Shown in pieces: positions 1 through 9,253 of a stretch of 64,000 nucleotides of DNA (positions within the stretch are counted from its first letter, which is position 1; each line of letters starts with the position of its first letter). The stretch spans positions 620,001 through 684,000 of the forward strand of contig CAVRXS010000005.1 in assembly GCA_963725275.1 (NCBI GenBank), read 5' to 3'. This DNA is from Bog-756 sp963725275. Its GTDB lineage: Bacteria; Actinomycetota; Acidimicrobiia; Acidimicrobiales; RAAP-2. Below the pieces are notes generated by a model. That model saw only the letters and a list, made by a program, of their open reading frames with translations, made no database searches and had not been told where the DNA came from. A program made the position numbers and the translations under genes.

Positions 1-19
1 GCCGAACTGCATGGCGCGA

Positions 20-1264
20 CTACCTGAGTTCGCAGCGCAGCGAGAGGTGCTTGATGCCGCCGTTGACCGCCGAGTTGAGGCGTTCGGGTGGCGCGGCCAG
101 CTCGAACCAGTCGAGGCGGGCGCACAGGTGCCGGAAGAGTGTCTCGAGCTCGACGCGGGCGAGGTTGGCACCCATGCAGAAATGCGCGCCGGAGCCGAAT
201 GCGAGATGGTGGTTCGGCTGCCGGTCCACCCGGAACTCGAACGGATCTTCGAACACCTCCTCGTCGCGGTTCGCCGACGCGAAGAAGAGCGCGACCTTGT
301 CGCCGGCTGGGATCGTCACGCCCCGGATCTCGCCGTCCTCGGTCGCCGTGCGGATGAAGTGGATGATCGGGCTCACCCAACGGAGGATCTCCTCCACCGC
401 GCTCGGGAGGAGCTCGGGCTCGCGGCGCAGGCGCTCCCACTGGTCGGGGTGTTCGGAGAAGGCGAGGAGACCGCCGCTGATCGCGTTGCGGGTGGTCTCG
501 TTGCCCGCCTCGACGATGAGCTCGCAGTAATCGAGCAGCTGCTCCTCGGTGAGTGGGTCCCCGTCGATCTCCGCCGCGATGAGCTGGCTCACGATGTCGT
601 TGCCGGGATCGCGCCGGCGCCGCTCGATGAGGGCGCTCAGATAGCCGTGCAGCTCCCCGCGTGCCCGCCGGATCGTCTGGCCGGGTGTCTCGCCCGGTTG
701 CCGGAACTCCGGGTCGTCCTTGCCGATCACCTCGTTGGTCCAGCGGAACAGGAGCTCCCAGTCGTCACGGGGCACGCCGAGGATCCAGGAGATCACACCG
801 ATCGGCAGGGGGGCTGCGACCCGCTCCACGAAGTCGAACTCGCCGGCGTCGTTGGACGTTGCCAGGTCGTCGAGGACCTCGACGGCGATACGGTCGATCT
901 CGTCGTGGCGTGACCGGATGGCCCGCGGGGTGAACCGGGGCATCGCGACCCGGCGGAGCGGCCCGTGGCGCGGCGGGTCGAGCATGACCACCATCTCCGA
1001 CGGTTGGGCCGGTGCCCCCGGGCGTCCGAGGATGAGGCCCTGCGCGTTCGAGAACCGTTCCGGCTGGGCCGCGACCTCGACGATGTCGGCGTGCTTGGTG
1101 ATGGCCCAGAACGGGACGTAGCCCGCCGGCTCCAGGTACGCCACCGGTGCGTTCGCCCGCAACGTCGCCCACACGGCGTGTGGATAGCCGTTCTGGGCGA
1201 AGCGGTTCGGATCGACGAGGTCGAGCGGGTCGACCGAGCTCGGTGTAGCTAGCGGGGTGCTCAT
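20..1264 (-). CDS. Cytochrome P450, CYP125/CYP142-like
   Basis: Haem-thiolate monooxygenase of about 414 residues. The I-helix oxygen-binding motif AGNETT is at about 253-258, the ExxR motif (EILR) at about 292-295, and the haem loop FGSGAHFCMG ends around 365 with Cys near 363. The loop and the ASANRDEEVFEDPF segment resemble the CYP125/CYP142 group, which oxidises sterol or alkyl side chains; the substrate here is inferred only. I start at the ATG at 1264 (MSTPLATPSS). An upstream in-frame ATG at 1330 would add 22 low-complexity residues. It is divergent from the SDR at 1672, with a 407-bp gap that probably holds both promoters. No membrane anchor is visible, so it needs a soluble ferredoxin, such as the one at 8244. 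Confidence 0.93.
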   Translation of the reverse strand: MSTPLATPSSVDPLDLVDPNRFAQNGYPHAVWATLRANAPVAYLEPAGYVPFWAITKHADIVEVAAQPERFSNAQGLILGRPGAPAQPSEMVVMLDPPRHGPLRRVAMPRFTPRAIRSRHDEIDRIAVEVLDDLATSNDAGEFDFVERVAAPLPIGVISWILGVPRDDWELLFRWTNEVIGKDDPEFRQPGETPGQTIRRARGELHGYLSALIERRRRDPGNDIVSQLIAAEIDGDPLTEEQLLDYCELIVEAGNETTRNAISGGLLAFSEHPDQWERLRREPELLPSAVEEILRWVSPIIHFIRTATEDGEIRGVTIPAGDKVALFFASANRDEEVFEDPFEFRVDRQPNHHLAFGSGAHFCMGANLARVELETLFRHLCARLDWFELAAPPERLNSAVNGGIKHLSLRCELR

Positions 1265-1671
1265 CTGATGCCTGTCCTGTGTCGACGGGCGGGATCGGGT
1301 GCCTGACCCTTCCCGTGGGGGTTCGTCCACCCGATTGGCGTGAACGCGAGGAGAGCTCGTCCAGCAGACCTCATACGGTTGATGACACGGTTCGCATGGT
1401 AGGAGAGTGTCGTATCCGGCGCAATCGTCCGAACCGATCTACCGTGAGGGGTTGGTGGGCCTGGAACCGGAAGTCGTCGGCTCTGCAGGCCGCTGACCTC
1501 GCTATTCGTGGACCACCGCACCGGGTCGCCGATAGCTCGCCGGAGAGAATAGTGTTTGCAGGTGTTGCCAACGGGGAACCCGGCGGCCGGCTCCGATGCT
1601 GGGTCGGTGACCCTGATCGTCGACCCGGGCACGGCTGAGTGCCAGGGTGGACCGAGAGGAAGGCACGAGGC
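1265..1671. other. Divergent intergenic region between P450 and SDR
   Basis: 407 bp with no convincing gene on either strand. It lies between two divergent start codons, so it should carry both promoters. Near 1546-1560 there is an AGAGAATAGTGTTTG segment that looks like a degenerate copy of the AGAA-N5-TTCT dyads found at other promoters in this window. A purine-rich AGAGGAAGG ribosome-binding site lies about 10 bases before the SDR start. Confidence 0.5.
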
Positions 1672-2472
1672 ATGGACCAGGAGCTCGCCGGCAAGGTGGC
1701 GATCGTCACCGGAGGAGCAGGGGGGATCGGCCGTGCCACCGCGGAGCTCTTCGTCGACCAGGGCGCGCAGGTCGTCATCGCCGACATCGAGGCCGAGCGG
1801 GGCGAGGCGCTGGGCGCCGAGTTGGGCGAGTCGGTCGCCTTCCGGCGGACCGATGTCGCAGACCCGAGCGACGTCGAGGCGCTCGTCGAGTTCGCAGTCG
1901 GCCGGTTCGGCGGGCTCCACGTCATGTTCAACAACGCCGGTGTGTCGAGCTCCTTCCGCCGCCTCCTGCAGAACGACCTCCGTGACGCGCAACGGGTCAT
2001 GGCAGTGAATCTCTTCGGAGTCATGTACGGCTGTCGGTTCGCGGGTCTGCACATGGCCGAGCAGGGTGGTGGCTCGATCATCAACACCACGTCGATGGGC
2101 GCCCTGACCGGCGGGTCGCTGCCTATCGTCTACCGGGCCTCGAAGGCTGCCATCATCCAGTTCAGCCGTTCGGCCGCGTCGGACCTCGCCGAGTACGGCA
2201 TCCGCGTGAACTCCGTGGCGCCCGGGCACATCGACACGGGGATCACCAACTACGACCTCGGCCCCGTGATCCGTGCCAGTCAGCCTCTCCAGCGCCGGGG
2301 GACATCTGCCGACGTGGCCAACGCGGTGCTCTTCCTGGCGAGCGATCGCTCGGCCCAGATCACCGGGACGGTCCTTTCCGTGGACGGCGGGACGGCGGCG
2401 GGTCCGTCGTTCGCGCAGACACAGCTGGTCCTGGCCCAGGCCCGAGAAGATGGAGGTGGAGATGCCGGCTGA
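1672..2472 (+). CDS. Short-chain dehydrogenase/reductase (classical SDR)
   Basis: NAD(P)-dependent oxidoreductase of 266 residues. The cofactor-binding TGGAGGIG motif follows the N-terminal beta strand (VAIVTGG at about 8). NNAG and the catalytic YRASK (Tyr-x3-Lys) are present, and the C-terminal DGG of the classical SDR fold is near 252. I start at the ATG at 1672, preceded by AGAGGAAGG, rather than the in-frame ATG 33 bases upstream. The 3' end overlaps the amidohydrolase by 11 bases, so the two are co-transcribed. It probably oxidises a hydroxyl made by the neighbouring P450s; the substrate cannot be read from sequence. Confidence 0.93.
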   Translation: MDQELAGKVAIVTGGAGGIGRATAELFVDQGAQVVIADIEAERGEALGAELGESVAFRRTDVADPSDVEALVEFAVGRFGGLHVMFNNAGVSSSFRRLLQNDLRDAQRVMAVNLFGVMYGCRFAGLHMAEQGGGSIINTTSMGALTGGSLPIVYRASKAAIIQFSRSAASDLAEYGIRVNSVAPGHIDTGITNYDLGPVIRASQPLQRRGTSADVANAVLFLASDRSAQITGTVLSVDGGTAAGPSFAQTQLVLAQAREDGGGDAG

Positions 2473-4114
2473 CCTGGTCATTCGAGGCGGGACGGTGGTC
2501 GACGGGACCGGAGGTCCCGGCCACAGGGCCGACCTGGCGGTCAGCGGCGGGGTGATCGAGCAGATCGGGCAGGACCTGCACGGGGCACAGGAGATCGACG
2601 CGTCCGGCTGCATCGTCTCGCCGGGGTTCATCGACATCCACACCCACTACGACGCGCAGGTCTTCTGGGACCCGGCACTCCGGCCATCCTCCTACCAGGG
2701 GGTCACCACCGTGGTCGCGGGGAACTGCGGCTTCACGATCGCGCCCACCCGGCCCGAGCACCACGACGTGATCGTGCACACCCTCGAGAACGTCGAGGAC
2801 ATGGACCCGGCGTCGCTCACCGAGGGCATCGTGTGGGAATTCCAGACCCATCCCGAGTACATGGAGCTCGTGCGGTCGCGCGGCACCGTCCTCAATTTCA
2901 CCTGCTATGTCGGCCACAGCTCTGTACGCCTCTACGCAATGGGTGACGCCGCGTACGAACGGGCGGCGACCCCCGATGAGATCGACCAGATGTGCCGGCT
3001 CGTGGTGGAGGCGATCGACGCCGGGGCCGCCGGGTTCTCGACGAGCTTCGCCTACACCCACCGGGGGATGAACGGCCTGCCGGTCCCGAGCCGCTTCGCC
3101 GAGCGCGCCGAGGTCGAGGCGCTGTTCATGGCGGCCGGCAGCACGGGCAAGGGTGTGGTGCTCGCCACCGCGGGAGAACAGTGCACCTACGCGGACATGT
3201 ACGAGCTGCAACCCCGGATCGGACGGCCGTTCACCTACCCGATGTTCGCGCTGGCCGGCGGCCGCAACCAGCCACAACTCGACCTGCACGAGCAGGCCGT
3301 CGCAGAGGGCTGCCAGGTCTGGCCCCAGGTCACACCCCGGCCCCTGACCATGCAGTTCACGATGGACAGCCCGTTCAGTCTCAACGTGAGCCCGGTGGTC
3401 GCCGACCTCATCGACCAGGACCGCGACGCCAGGATCGCTGCCTACAGCGATCCCGCCTGGCGCGCCCGGGCGGCGGCGGATCTCGCGCAGCAGCCGATGC
3501 GGCCCCGGTGGGAGACCTGCGAGGTCTCCGAGTCCACGCACCATCCGGAGCTCGAGGGTCGACGCGTCGACACCATCGCGGCGGAGCGGGGCAACGATCC
3601 CTTCGACGTCATCTGCGAGCTCGCCGTCGAGGAGGACCTCGCCACCCGGTTCCGCATCTACATCGCCAACGACGACCCGGACAGCGTGGGCAAGCTCCTC
3701 ACCCACGACCAGATGGTCCTCGGGCTCTCCGACGCAGGTGCCCACGTGGGCCAGCTGTGCGATGCGCCGCTCCCGACCGATCTGCTCGGCACGTGGGTCC
3801 GTGACCGCGGCATCATGCCGGTCGAACGCGCGGTTCGGAAGCTGACCGGTGAGCCGGCCGACATCTTCGGGTTCGTCCGCCGTGGCTACCTCCGCGAGGG
3901 GTACTGGGCCGACGTCTGCGTCTTCGACCCCGCCACGGTGTCGCCGGGCCCGATGAAGCGACTCCGGGACTTTCCCGCGAACGGCGAGCGACTGACGGCC
4001 GAGGAGCCCACCGGGCTCCGCCACGTGCTGGTCAACGGCGTGCCCATCAGGCTCGACGGCGTCCAGGCCGGTCCGGACGGACCGCGTCCGGGGACCCGAC
4101 CCGAGATCGGTTGA
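2462..4114 (+). CDS. D-aminoacylase / N-acyl-D-amino-acid deacylase family amidohydrolase
   Basis: Metal-dependent amidohydrolase of 550 residues, a normal length for the family. The metal-binding HTHYD motif (GFIDIHTHYDAQ) is near 60-65, GNCGF follows near 95, and SDAGAHVGQL near 424 supplies the late Asp. Members hydrolyse N-acyl-D-amino acids or related amides and imides. In actinobacterial catabolic clusters many are of unknown substrate, so hydrolysis of a cyclic or amide intermediate is inference. The start is the ATG at 2462 inside the SDR 3' end; a longer in-frame extension to 2273 only reads through SDR coding sequence. Translationally coupled to the SDR and about 77 bases ahead of the next P450. 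Confidence 0.92.
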   Translation: MPADLVIRGGTVVDGTGGPGHRADLAVSGGVIEQIGQDLHGAQEIDASGCIVSPGFIDIHTHYDAQVFWDPALRPSSYQGVTTVVAGNCGFTIAPTRPEHHDVIVHTLENVEDMDPASLTEGIVWEFQTHPEYMELVRSRGTVLNFTCYVGHSSVRLYAMGDAAYERAATPDEIDQMCRLVVEAIDAGAAGFSTSFAYTHRGMNGLPVPSRFAERAEVEALFMAAGSTGKGVVLATAGEQCTYADMYELQPRIGRPFTYPMFALAGGRNQPQLDLHEQAVAEGCQVWPQVTPRPLTMQFTMDSPFSLNVSPVVADLIDQDRDARIAAYSDPAWRARAAADLAQQPMRPRWETCEVSESTHHPELEGRRVDTIAAERGNDPFDVICELAVEEDLATRFRIYIANDDPDSVGKLLTHDQMVLGLSDAGAHVGQLCDAPLPTDLLGTWVRDRGIMPVERAVRKLTGEPADIFGFVRRGYLREGYWADVCVFDPATVSPGPMKRLRDFPANGERLTAEEPTGLRHVLVNGVPIRLDGVQAGPDGPRPGTRPEIG

Positions 4115-4136
4115 GGGACGGCGGGCCGCCGACCCC

Positions 4137-4186
4137 TTGATCGAGCGGCCGGTTGATGTCATAGTCAGACACGAAACTCAGGAGGT
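4137..4186 (+). promoter_or_regulatory. Candidate promoter and strong RBS of the P450 at 4192
   Basis: TTGATC at 4137-4142 and CATAGT at 4160-4165 are separated by 17 bases, a reasonable -35/-10 arrangement. A near-perfect Shine-Dalgarno sequence AGGAGGT at 4180-4186 sits 5 bases before the ATG at 4192. The RBS is clear; the promoter boxes are a weak match and are inferred. Confidence 0.4.
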
Positions 4187-4191
4187 GTGTC

Positions 4192-5388
4192 ATGGCCGTG
4201 CAGGGTGTGAGCGACGTCTACTACGACCCCTACGACGTGGCGATCGACGCCGACCCCTACCCGGTCTTCCGCAGGCTCCGGGAGGAGGCGCCGCTCTATT
4301 ACAACGAGCCCCACGACTTCTACGCCGTGAGCCGGTTCGCCGACGTCGAGCGGGGCTATCTGGACCCGAAGACCTTCATCTCCGGACGGGGCGGCATCAT
4401 CGAGCTCATCAGGGCCAACATCGAGATGCCGTCGGGCGTGCTGATCTTCGAGGACCCGCCCGCCCACACCATCCACCGACGCCTCATGTCCCGGGTGTTC
4501 TCGCCGAACCGGGTGGCCGCGCTCGAGCCCCAGATCCGAGCGTTCTGCGTCAGCTGCCTCGACCCGCTGATCGGCGCCAAGGAGTTCGACTTCATCACCG
4601 ATCTCGGAGCACAGATGCCGATGCGGGTCATCGGCATGCTGCTCGGCATCCCCGAGCAGGACCAGGAGGCCGTGCGGGACAAGGTCGACGCCAACCTCCG
4701 CACCGAGGCCGGTCAGCCAATGGAGGTGGGGGAGAGGATCGTCCCCACCGACATATTCGCCGACTACATCGACTGGCGGGTCGATCATCCGTCGGACGAC
4801 ATCATGACCGAGCTCCTCCAGGCCGAGTTCGAGGACGAGAACGGGACGGTCCGCAACCTGACCCGCGAGGAGCTCCTGACCTACATCAGCGTCATCACCG
4901 GTGCCGGCAACGAGACGACCGGCCGGCTCATCGGATGGACCGGCAAGGTGCTGGCCGACCATCCGGACCAGCGGAAGCAGTTGGTCGAGGACCCGTCGCT
5001 GATCCCCGGCGCCATCGAGGAGCTCCTGCGCTTCGAGACGCCCGCACCCCATGCGGCCCGGTACGTCACCCGGGATGTCGAGCTCCACGGCCGGACGGTC
5101 CCGGCGGGAAGCATCATGGTGCTCCTCCCCGGGTCGGCGAACCATGACGACCGGCGCTTCCCGGACGGAGACACCTTCGACATCCATCGGAAGGACGGAA
5201 AGCCGCTGACCTTCGGGTACGGGATCCACCTGTGTCTGGGAGCGGCGCTGGCCCGTCTCGAGGGTCGGGTCGCCCTCGAGGAGGTCCTCAAGCGGTTCCC
5301 GACCTGGGAGATCGACCTGGAGCGGGCCCGGTTGGCCCCCACCTCGACGGTCAGGGGCTGGGAGACGCTCCCGGCCTTCACGCCGTGA
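4192..5388 (+). CDS. Cytochrome P450
   Basis: P450 of 398 residues. GAGNETTGRLIG is the I-helix motif, EELLR the ExxR motif, and FGYGIHLCLG the haem loop with Cys near 348. It is strikingly similar along its whole length to the P450 at 25951-27150: both begin with a YYDPYD...ID(A/T)DPYP segment, share GAQMPMR(V/T)IGMLLGIPEQDQEA, and end with STVRGWE. The two are recent paralogues within this window. The start is the ATG behind an excellent RBS. The gene is followed closely by an SDR, suggesting hydroxylation and then alcohol oxidation. The substrate is unknown. Confidence 0.94.
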   Translation: MAVQGVSDVYYDPYDVAIDADPYPVFRRLREEAPLYYNEPHDFYAVSRFADVERGYLDPKTFISGRGGIIELIRANIEMPSGVLIFEDPPAHTIHRRLMSRVFSPNRVAALEPQIRAFCVSCLDPLIGAKEFDFITDLGAQMPMRVIGMLLGIPEQDQEAVRDKVDANLRTEAGQPMEVGERIVPTDIFADYIDWRVDHPSDDIMTELLQAEFEDENGTVRNLTREELLTYISVITGAGNETTGRLIGWTGKVLADHPDQRKQLVEDPSLIPGAIEELLRFETPAPHAARYVTRDVELHGRTVPAGSIMVLLPGSANHDDRRFPDGDTFDIHRKDGKPLTFGYGIHLCLGAALARLEGRVALEEVLKRFPTWEIDLERARLAPTSTVRGWETLPAFTP

Positions 5389-5428
5389 GCCGCGGGAGCG
5401 GTCGGACAACCCCCGCCGAGGTCACGTG

Positions 5429-6169
5429 ATGGGCGAACTGGACGGGAAGGTGGCCGTGATCACCGGTGCCGGTTCGGGAATGGCCAAGGCGTCGGTCAAG
5501 GTCTTCGTCCGGGAGGGCGCCAAGGTGGTGGCCGCCGACATCAGTGGCGCCGAGCAGGACACGGCGACCGAGGTGGGCGGGGACGTGCTTCCCGTGCACT
5601 GCGACGTCTCCCAGGAGGCCGATGTGGAGGCGATGATGGCAGTCGCCGTCGAGACCTTCGGACGGGTCGATGCCGTGCTCAATGTGGCCGGTATCGCCGA
5701 CGGCTGTGCGCTCGCCGACCTGACCATGGAGTTCTACGACCGACTGATGGACGTGGACCTGCGCGGGGTGATGCTCGGGATGAAGCACGGCATCCGCACC
5801 ATGCTCCCGACCGGTGGTGGCTCGATCGTCAACTGGTCCTCGGTCGGCGGCCTCAACGGCTCGGCATTCACCAGCGTCTACCAGGCGGCCAAGCACGGGA
5901 TCATCGGCGCCGGCAAGTCGGCGGCCGTCGAGTACGGGACGAAGGGGATCCGGGTCAACACCATCTGCCCCGGATTCATCCTCACCGAGATCATGGCCCA
6001 AGGTGCCGAGGACTTCATCCCCGACATCGCCGCCAAGGCCGCCCTCAACCGCGCCGGGCAGCCCTACGAGGTGGCCGAGGTCGGCGCCTTCCTGGCCTCC
6101 GACCGGGCCTCGTTCATCACCGGTGCAGTCATCCCTGTTGACGGTGGATGGTCCGCCAAGCTGGCGTAA
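5429..6169 (+). CDS. Short-chain dehydrogenase/reductase
   Basis: Classical SDR of about 246 residues. TGAGSGMAK forms the dinucleotide-binding turn, followed by the NVAG equivalent of NNAG and the catalytic YQAAK. A C-terminal VDGGWSAKLA closes the fold. The GTG at 5426 and the ATG at 5429 are adjacent in-frame starts; I prefer the ATG. It lies about 40 bases after the P450 and 4 bases before the TetR regulator, in one transcription unit. A role oxidising the P450 product is an inference from position. Confidence 0.93.
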   Translation: MGELDGKVAVITGAGSGMAKASVKVFVREGAKVVAADISGAEQDTATEVGGDVLPVHCDVSQEADVEAMMAVAVETFGRVDAVLNVAGIADGCALADLTMEFYDRLMDVDLRGVMLGMKHGIRTMLPTGGGSIVNWSSVGGLNGSAFTSVYQAAKHGIIGAGKSAAVEYGTKGIRVNTICPGFILTEIMAQGAEDFIPDIAAKAALNRAGQPYEVAEVGAFLASDRASFITGAVIPVDGGWSAKLA

Positions 6170-6173
6170 CAGA

Positions 6174-6860
6174 ATGGACGCCGTGACCACCGCCGAGATG
6201 CCGCCGGATCCACCGGTGCGCGCCGGCCGGCCCTACGACGGCACCCTGCGCCGTGAGCGGGCGGCGGCGACGCGGGAGCGGATCATCGTCGCCGGCTCCG
6301 AGCTCCTCCACCGGACGTCGGTCCGGGACTGGAAGAAGTTGACCGTCCGGGCCGTCGCCGAACGGGCCGGCGTCAACGAGCGGACCGTGTACCGCAACTT
6401 CGGGAGTGAGCGAGGTCTGCGAGATGCGGTGATGCGCCGGCACGAGCAGGAGGCCGGCATCGATCTGGCCGGCATGCGGCTCGAGGACATCGCCACCGTG
6501 GCGACGCAGGTCTTCGACCACGTGTCCCAGTATCCGAGGGAGCCGCGCCCACCACTCGACCCGACCCTCGTCGACGCCAATCAGCGCCAGCGGGAGGCGC
6601 TCCTCGGCGCCATCGCCGCCAGGGCTGTGGAGTGGCCCGAAGAGGAACGGACGGTGACGGCCGCCGTGTTCGACGTCCTGTGGAGCGTGGCCTCGTACGA
6701 GCGCCTGGTCGTCGACTGGCAGATCGACCACACGGCGGCGACCGAGGGGATCGCCTGGGTCATCGGCCTGGTCGAGCACGCCGTTCGGGACGGCCGGGGA
6801 CCGACCACCGTGCCCATCCGATCAGGGCAGCCGCCCGTGACCACCGAGGAGAACCGTTGA
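6174..6860 (+). CDS. TetR/AcrR-family transcriptional regulator
   Basis: 228 residues. The N-terminal helix-turn-helix spans about 30-80 (RERIIVAGSELL, LTVRAVAERAGVNERTVYRNFGS), the canonical TetR signature ending in VYRNF. The C-terminal ligand domain is not diagnostic. It starts 4 bases after the SDR stop and overlaps the next P450 (TTGA, start of one and stop of the other). An embedded regulator like this usually represses its own operon and is relieved by a pathway intermediate, often an acyl-CoA; that is family knowledge. The ligand is unknown. Confidence 0.9.
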   Translation: MDAVTTAEMPPDPPVRAGRPYDGTLRRERAAATRERIIVAGSELLHRTSVRDWKKLTVRAVAERAGVNERTVYRNFGSERGLRDAVMRRHEQEAGIDLAGMRLEDIATVATQVFDHVSQYPREPRPPLDPTLVDANQRQREALLGAIAARAVEWPEEERTVTAAVFDVLWSVASYERLVVDWQIDHTAATEGIAWVIGLVEHAVRDGRGPTTVPIRSGQPPVTTEENR

Positions 6861-8113
6861 GCGACGAACAGTTCGATTCGATCGATTTCTTCCGCACCAA
6901 GGAGCTCATCGACAACCCCTACCCCTTCCTCGAGCATCTGCGTGCGCAATGCCGGGTGGTCAAGGAGCCGCACCGCGGCGTCTACATGGTGACCGGATAC
7001 GACGAGGCCATCGAGGTCTACCACGACCAGCAGACCTTCTCCGCATGCAACTCGGCCATCGGGCCCTTCGCCAAGTTCCCCGTTCCCCTGGAGGGGGACG
7101 ACGTGACCGAGATCATCGAAACCTATCGTGACGACCTTCCCTTCGGCGATCAGCTCCCCACCTTCGATCCGCCCAAGCACACCGCACAGCGCGGGCTGTT
7201 GATGCGGCTGATCACTCCGAAGCGTCTCAAGGAGAACGAAGCGTCCCTGCAGCGTCTGGCCGACAACCAGATCGACCGCTTCCACGCCCGGGGCGAGTGC
7301 GAATTCATCGGCGAGTACGCCCAGCCCTACACCATGTTGGTCATCGCCGACCTGCTGGGTGTGCCGGAGGAGGACCACCCGGAGTTCCTCGAGAAGCTCA
7401 TGCACCACGACGCCCTCGAGATGACCCACAGCCCCCTCGAGTACCTCTACGCCACGTTCACCCGCTACATCGAGGACCGGCGGCGCGAACCTCGGGACGA
7501 CGTGATGACCGGGCTGGCCACGGCCACCTTCCCCGACGGTTCGCTGCCCCCGGTCGAGGACGTGATGAAGATCGCATCCAACCTGTTCGCCGCCGGTCAG
7601 GAGACAACGGCCCGCCTCCTCGGCACCGCCCTCCAGACCCTCGGCGAGCGGCCCGAACTCCAGCAGCGGCTCCGTGACGACCGCAGCCTCGTCTCCCCGT
7701 TCATCGAGGAGACGTTGCGCCTCGAGCCTCCGATCAACGGCACCTTTCGCCTGTCGCGGACGCCGACGAAGGTCCGGGACACCGAGATCCCAGCGGGCAG
7801 CACGGTCATGATCCTGCCCAGCGGGGCCAACCGCGACCCGCGTGCGTTCGAGGATCCCGACGAGCTGCGCCTCGACCGTGAGAACGCCCGCCAGCACATC
7901 GCCTTCGGTCACGGGATCCATACCTGCGCCGGGGCGCCGTTGGCCCGAGCCGAGTCCAACGTCTCCTTGCAGCGGATCCTCGACCGGATGGCGGACATCC
8001 GCATCTCGGAGTCGCACCACGGTTCGGTGGGAGCCCGTCACTGGGAGTACACGCCCACGTGGATGCTCCGGGGGCACGACCGGCTCTATCTCGAGTTCAC
8101 GCCCATCGACTGA
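6857..8113 (+). CDS. Cytochrome P450
   Basis: P450 of 418 residues. The I-helix AGQETTARL carries Gln in place of the usual Asn/Asp. ETLRLE carries the ExxR motif, and the haem loop is FGHGIHTCAG with Cys near 357. A 20-residue acidic insertion (around 85-105) precedes the DPPKHT segment. I choose the TTG at 6857, overlapping the TetR stop, because it gives MSDEQFDSIDFF, a typical N terminus, and because coupling is tight throughout this operon. The sequence is distinct from the two paralogous P450s of the window. A dedicated ferredoxin follows 130 bases downstream and is the probable electron donor. Confidence 0.92.
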   Translation: MSDEQFDSIDFFRTKELIDNPYPFLEHLRAQCRVVKEPHRGVYMVTGYDEAIEVYHDQQTFSACNSAIGPFAKFPVPLEGDDVTEIIETYRDDLPFGDQLPTFDPPKHTAQRGLLMRLITPKRLKENEASLQRLADNQIDRFHARGECEFIGEYAQPYTMLVIADLLGVPEEDHPEFLEKLMHHDALEMTHSPLEYLYATFTRYIEDRRREPRDDVMTGLATATFPDGSLPPVEDVMKIASNLFAAGQETTARLLGTALQTLGERPELQQRLRDDRSLVSPFIEETLRLEPPINGTFRLSRTPTKVRDTEIPAGSTVMILPSGANRDPRAFEDPDELRLDRENARQHIAFGHGIHTCAGAPLARAESNVSLQRILDRMADIRISESHHGSVGARHWEYTPTWMLRGHDRLYLEFTPID

Positions 8114-8243
8114 ACCGGGTGGTCCGATGCGGTGTTCTCGCGGGGAGGGATTGTTGCTATCTTGCTCTCGGACCAGGAGCGATGCAGCGATGCCACCGAG
8201 CGGGCCCCGGGGACCGAGGCGCGCACGGCACGGAAGGGGTCCG

Positions 8244-8438
8244 ATGCGGATCGTCGTGAACATGAGCCAGTGCGAGAGCAACGGCCTCTGCATGGGTGTG
8301 GCTCCGGAGGTCTTCCTGCTCGACGATGACGATCTCCTGGTCGTGCTCGACGAGACGCCGGACGAGTCGCTCCGCGACAAGATCGCCGAGGCAGTCCGGA
8401 TCTGTCCGAAACAGGCCATCTCGGTCGAGGAGGACTGA
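8244..8438 (+). CDS. Ferredoxin of the CXX?XXC...CP type, P450 redox partner
   Basis: 64-residue acidic ferredoxin. Only three cysteines are seen: Cys10, Cys16 and Cys54-Pro55. The position that would be the fourth ligand (residue 13) is Asn, giving CxxNxxC. This matches the small [3Fe-4S] or atypical [4Fe-4S] ferredoxins that sit beside actinobacterial P450 genes and deliver electrons to them. The start is the ATG at 8244, after a GGAAGGGG ribosome-binding site. It lies between a P450 and a damaged SDR in the same direction. It could serve all four P450s of the window; that is inference. Confidence 0.88.
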   Translation: MRIVVNMSQCESNGLCMGVAPEVFLLDDDDLLVVLDETPDESLRDKIAEAVRICPKQAISVEED

Positions 8439-8443
8439 CACGC

Positions 8444-9253
8444 ATGCCCGACAACGGAGGAAGCGACTCCGGCGCCCGGAGTGGGGGGCCGACGGTGGTG
8501 AGGAAGCTGCAGGCACCGGGTCGATCGACGACCGTCACCTGCTGTTGGTCGGTGCCGGGCCGGGCCTCGGTATGGCGGTGGCCAGCCGATTCGCCGAGGG
8601 CGGCTACCGGGTGACCCTCGTCGCTCGCAGCACGGACGGTCTCGGTGCACTTGCGGGCGCCTTGGCCGATACCGGCTCCCAGATCGACACGGTCTCTGCG
8701 GACGCCAGCGATCCCGACGCCTTGGGCGCCCGAATCGGCGCCCTCTACCGCGGCCAAGGTGCCCCGGGGCACCATCGTCTACAGCGCGGTCATGGGAGCT
8801 CCGGATCAACTGCTGAGCTCGAGCGTCGCCCATCTGCAGGCGGCCTACGCAGTCGACGTCATCGGTGCCATCGTCACGGCACAGGCGGCCGCCCCGGCCA
8901 TGCGAGCCGCCGGTACCGGCATCATCATCGTCACGGGAGGCGGATTTGCCGACTATCCCATCCCAGCGCTCGCGACCGTCTCCCTCGGCAAGGCGGCCAG
9001 CCGGTCGGCCGCGACGATGCTCGGAGCCGATTTGGCGGCTGATGGCATCCGCGTGGCGACCCTCACGATCGCCGGACAGATCGTTGCCGGTACCTCCTTC
9101 GACCCGGCGCGTATCGCCGAGCGGTACTGGGAGGTCGTCCATTCGGACGATCCCTGGCAGGCGGAGTTTCGCTTTACGGGCGAGTCACGCCGCGGCATTC
9201 GAGCGAGTTGCCGTCGTGACCGGCGCGGGCACGATCGGATCCGCCCCGTGTGA
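8444..9253 (+). pseudogene. SDR-like gene with two frame changes
   Basis: An ATG at 8444, preceded by GAGGAGG, opens one frame (MPDNGGSDSG). The Rossmann start HLLLVGAGPGLGMAVA then reads in a second frame from about 8530. The rest (GTIVYSAVMGAPDQL to AEFRFTG) reads in the first frame again from about 8760, where a CCCCGGGG run lies. Joined, the 810 bases give a normal 269-residue protein, because the two shifts cancel. The family is the divergent SDR type ending in an AEFRF motif. It lacks a clear YxxxK in the surviving reading, having SLGKAA at the equivalent place. Either sequence error or a genuinely broken gene. Confidence 0.6.
9180..9250 (+). pseudogene. Truncated N-terminal fragment of a second SDR
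   Basis: In a frame different from the preceding SDR, bases 9207-9242 encode VAVVTGAGTIGS, the unmistakable glycine-rich dinucleotide-binding start of an SDR. Homology is lost within about 10 codons, at roughly 9250. What follows is unrelated, with the EAL gene reading in on the opposite strand. It therefore looks like the beginning of the next gene of the operon, cut off at a junction. Confidence 0.5.

Noticed and set aside
2360..4162. A 600-residue open frame on the minus strand
   Set aside because: It is the shadow of the D-aminoacylase gene: Arg/Gly/Pro/Asp-rich composition and no motif, as expected opposite a high-GC gene.
6581..9142. An 853-residue minus-strand frame
   Set aside because: It covers the TetR, P450, ferredoxin and SDR genes of the other strand and has no recognisable domain.
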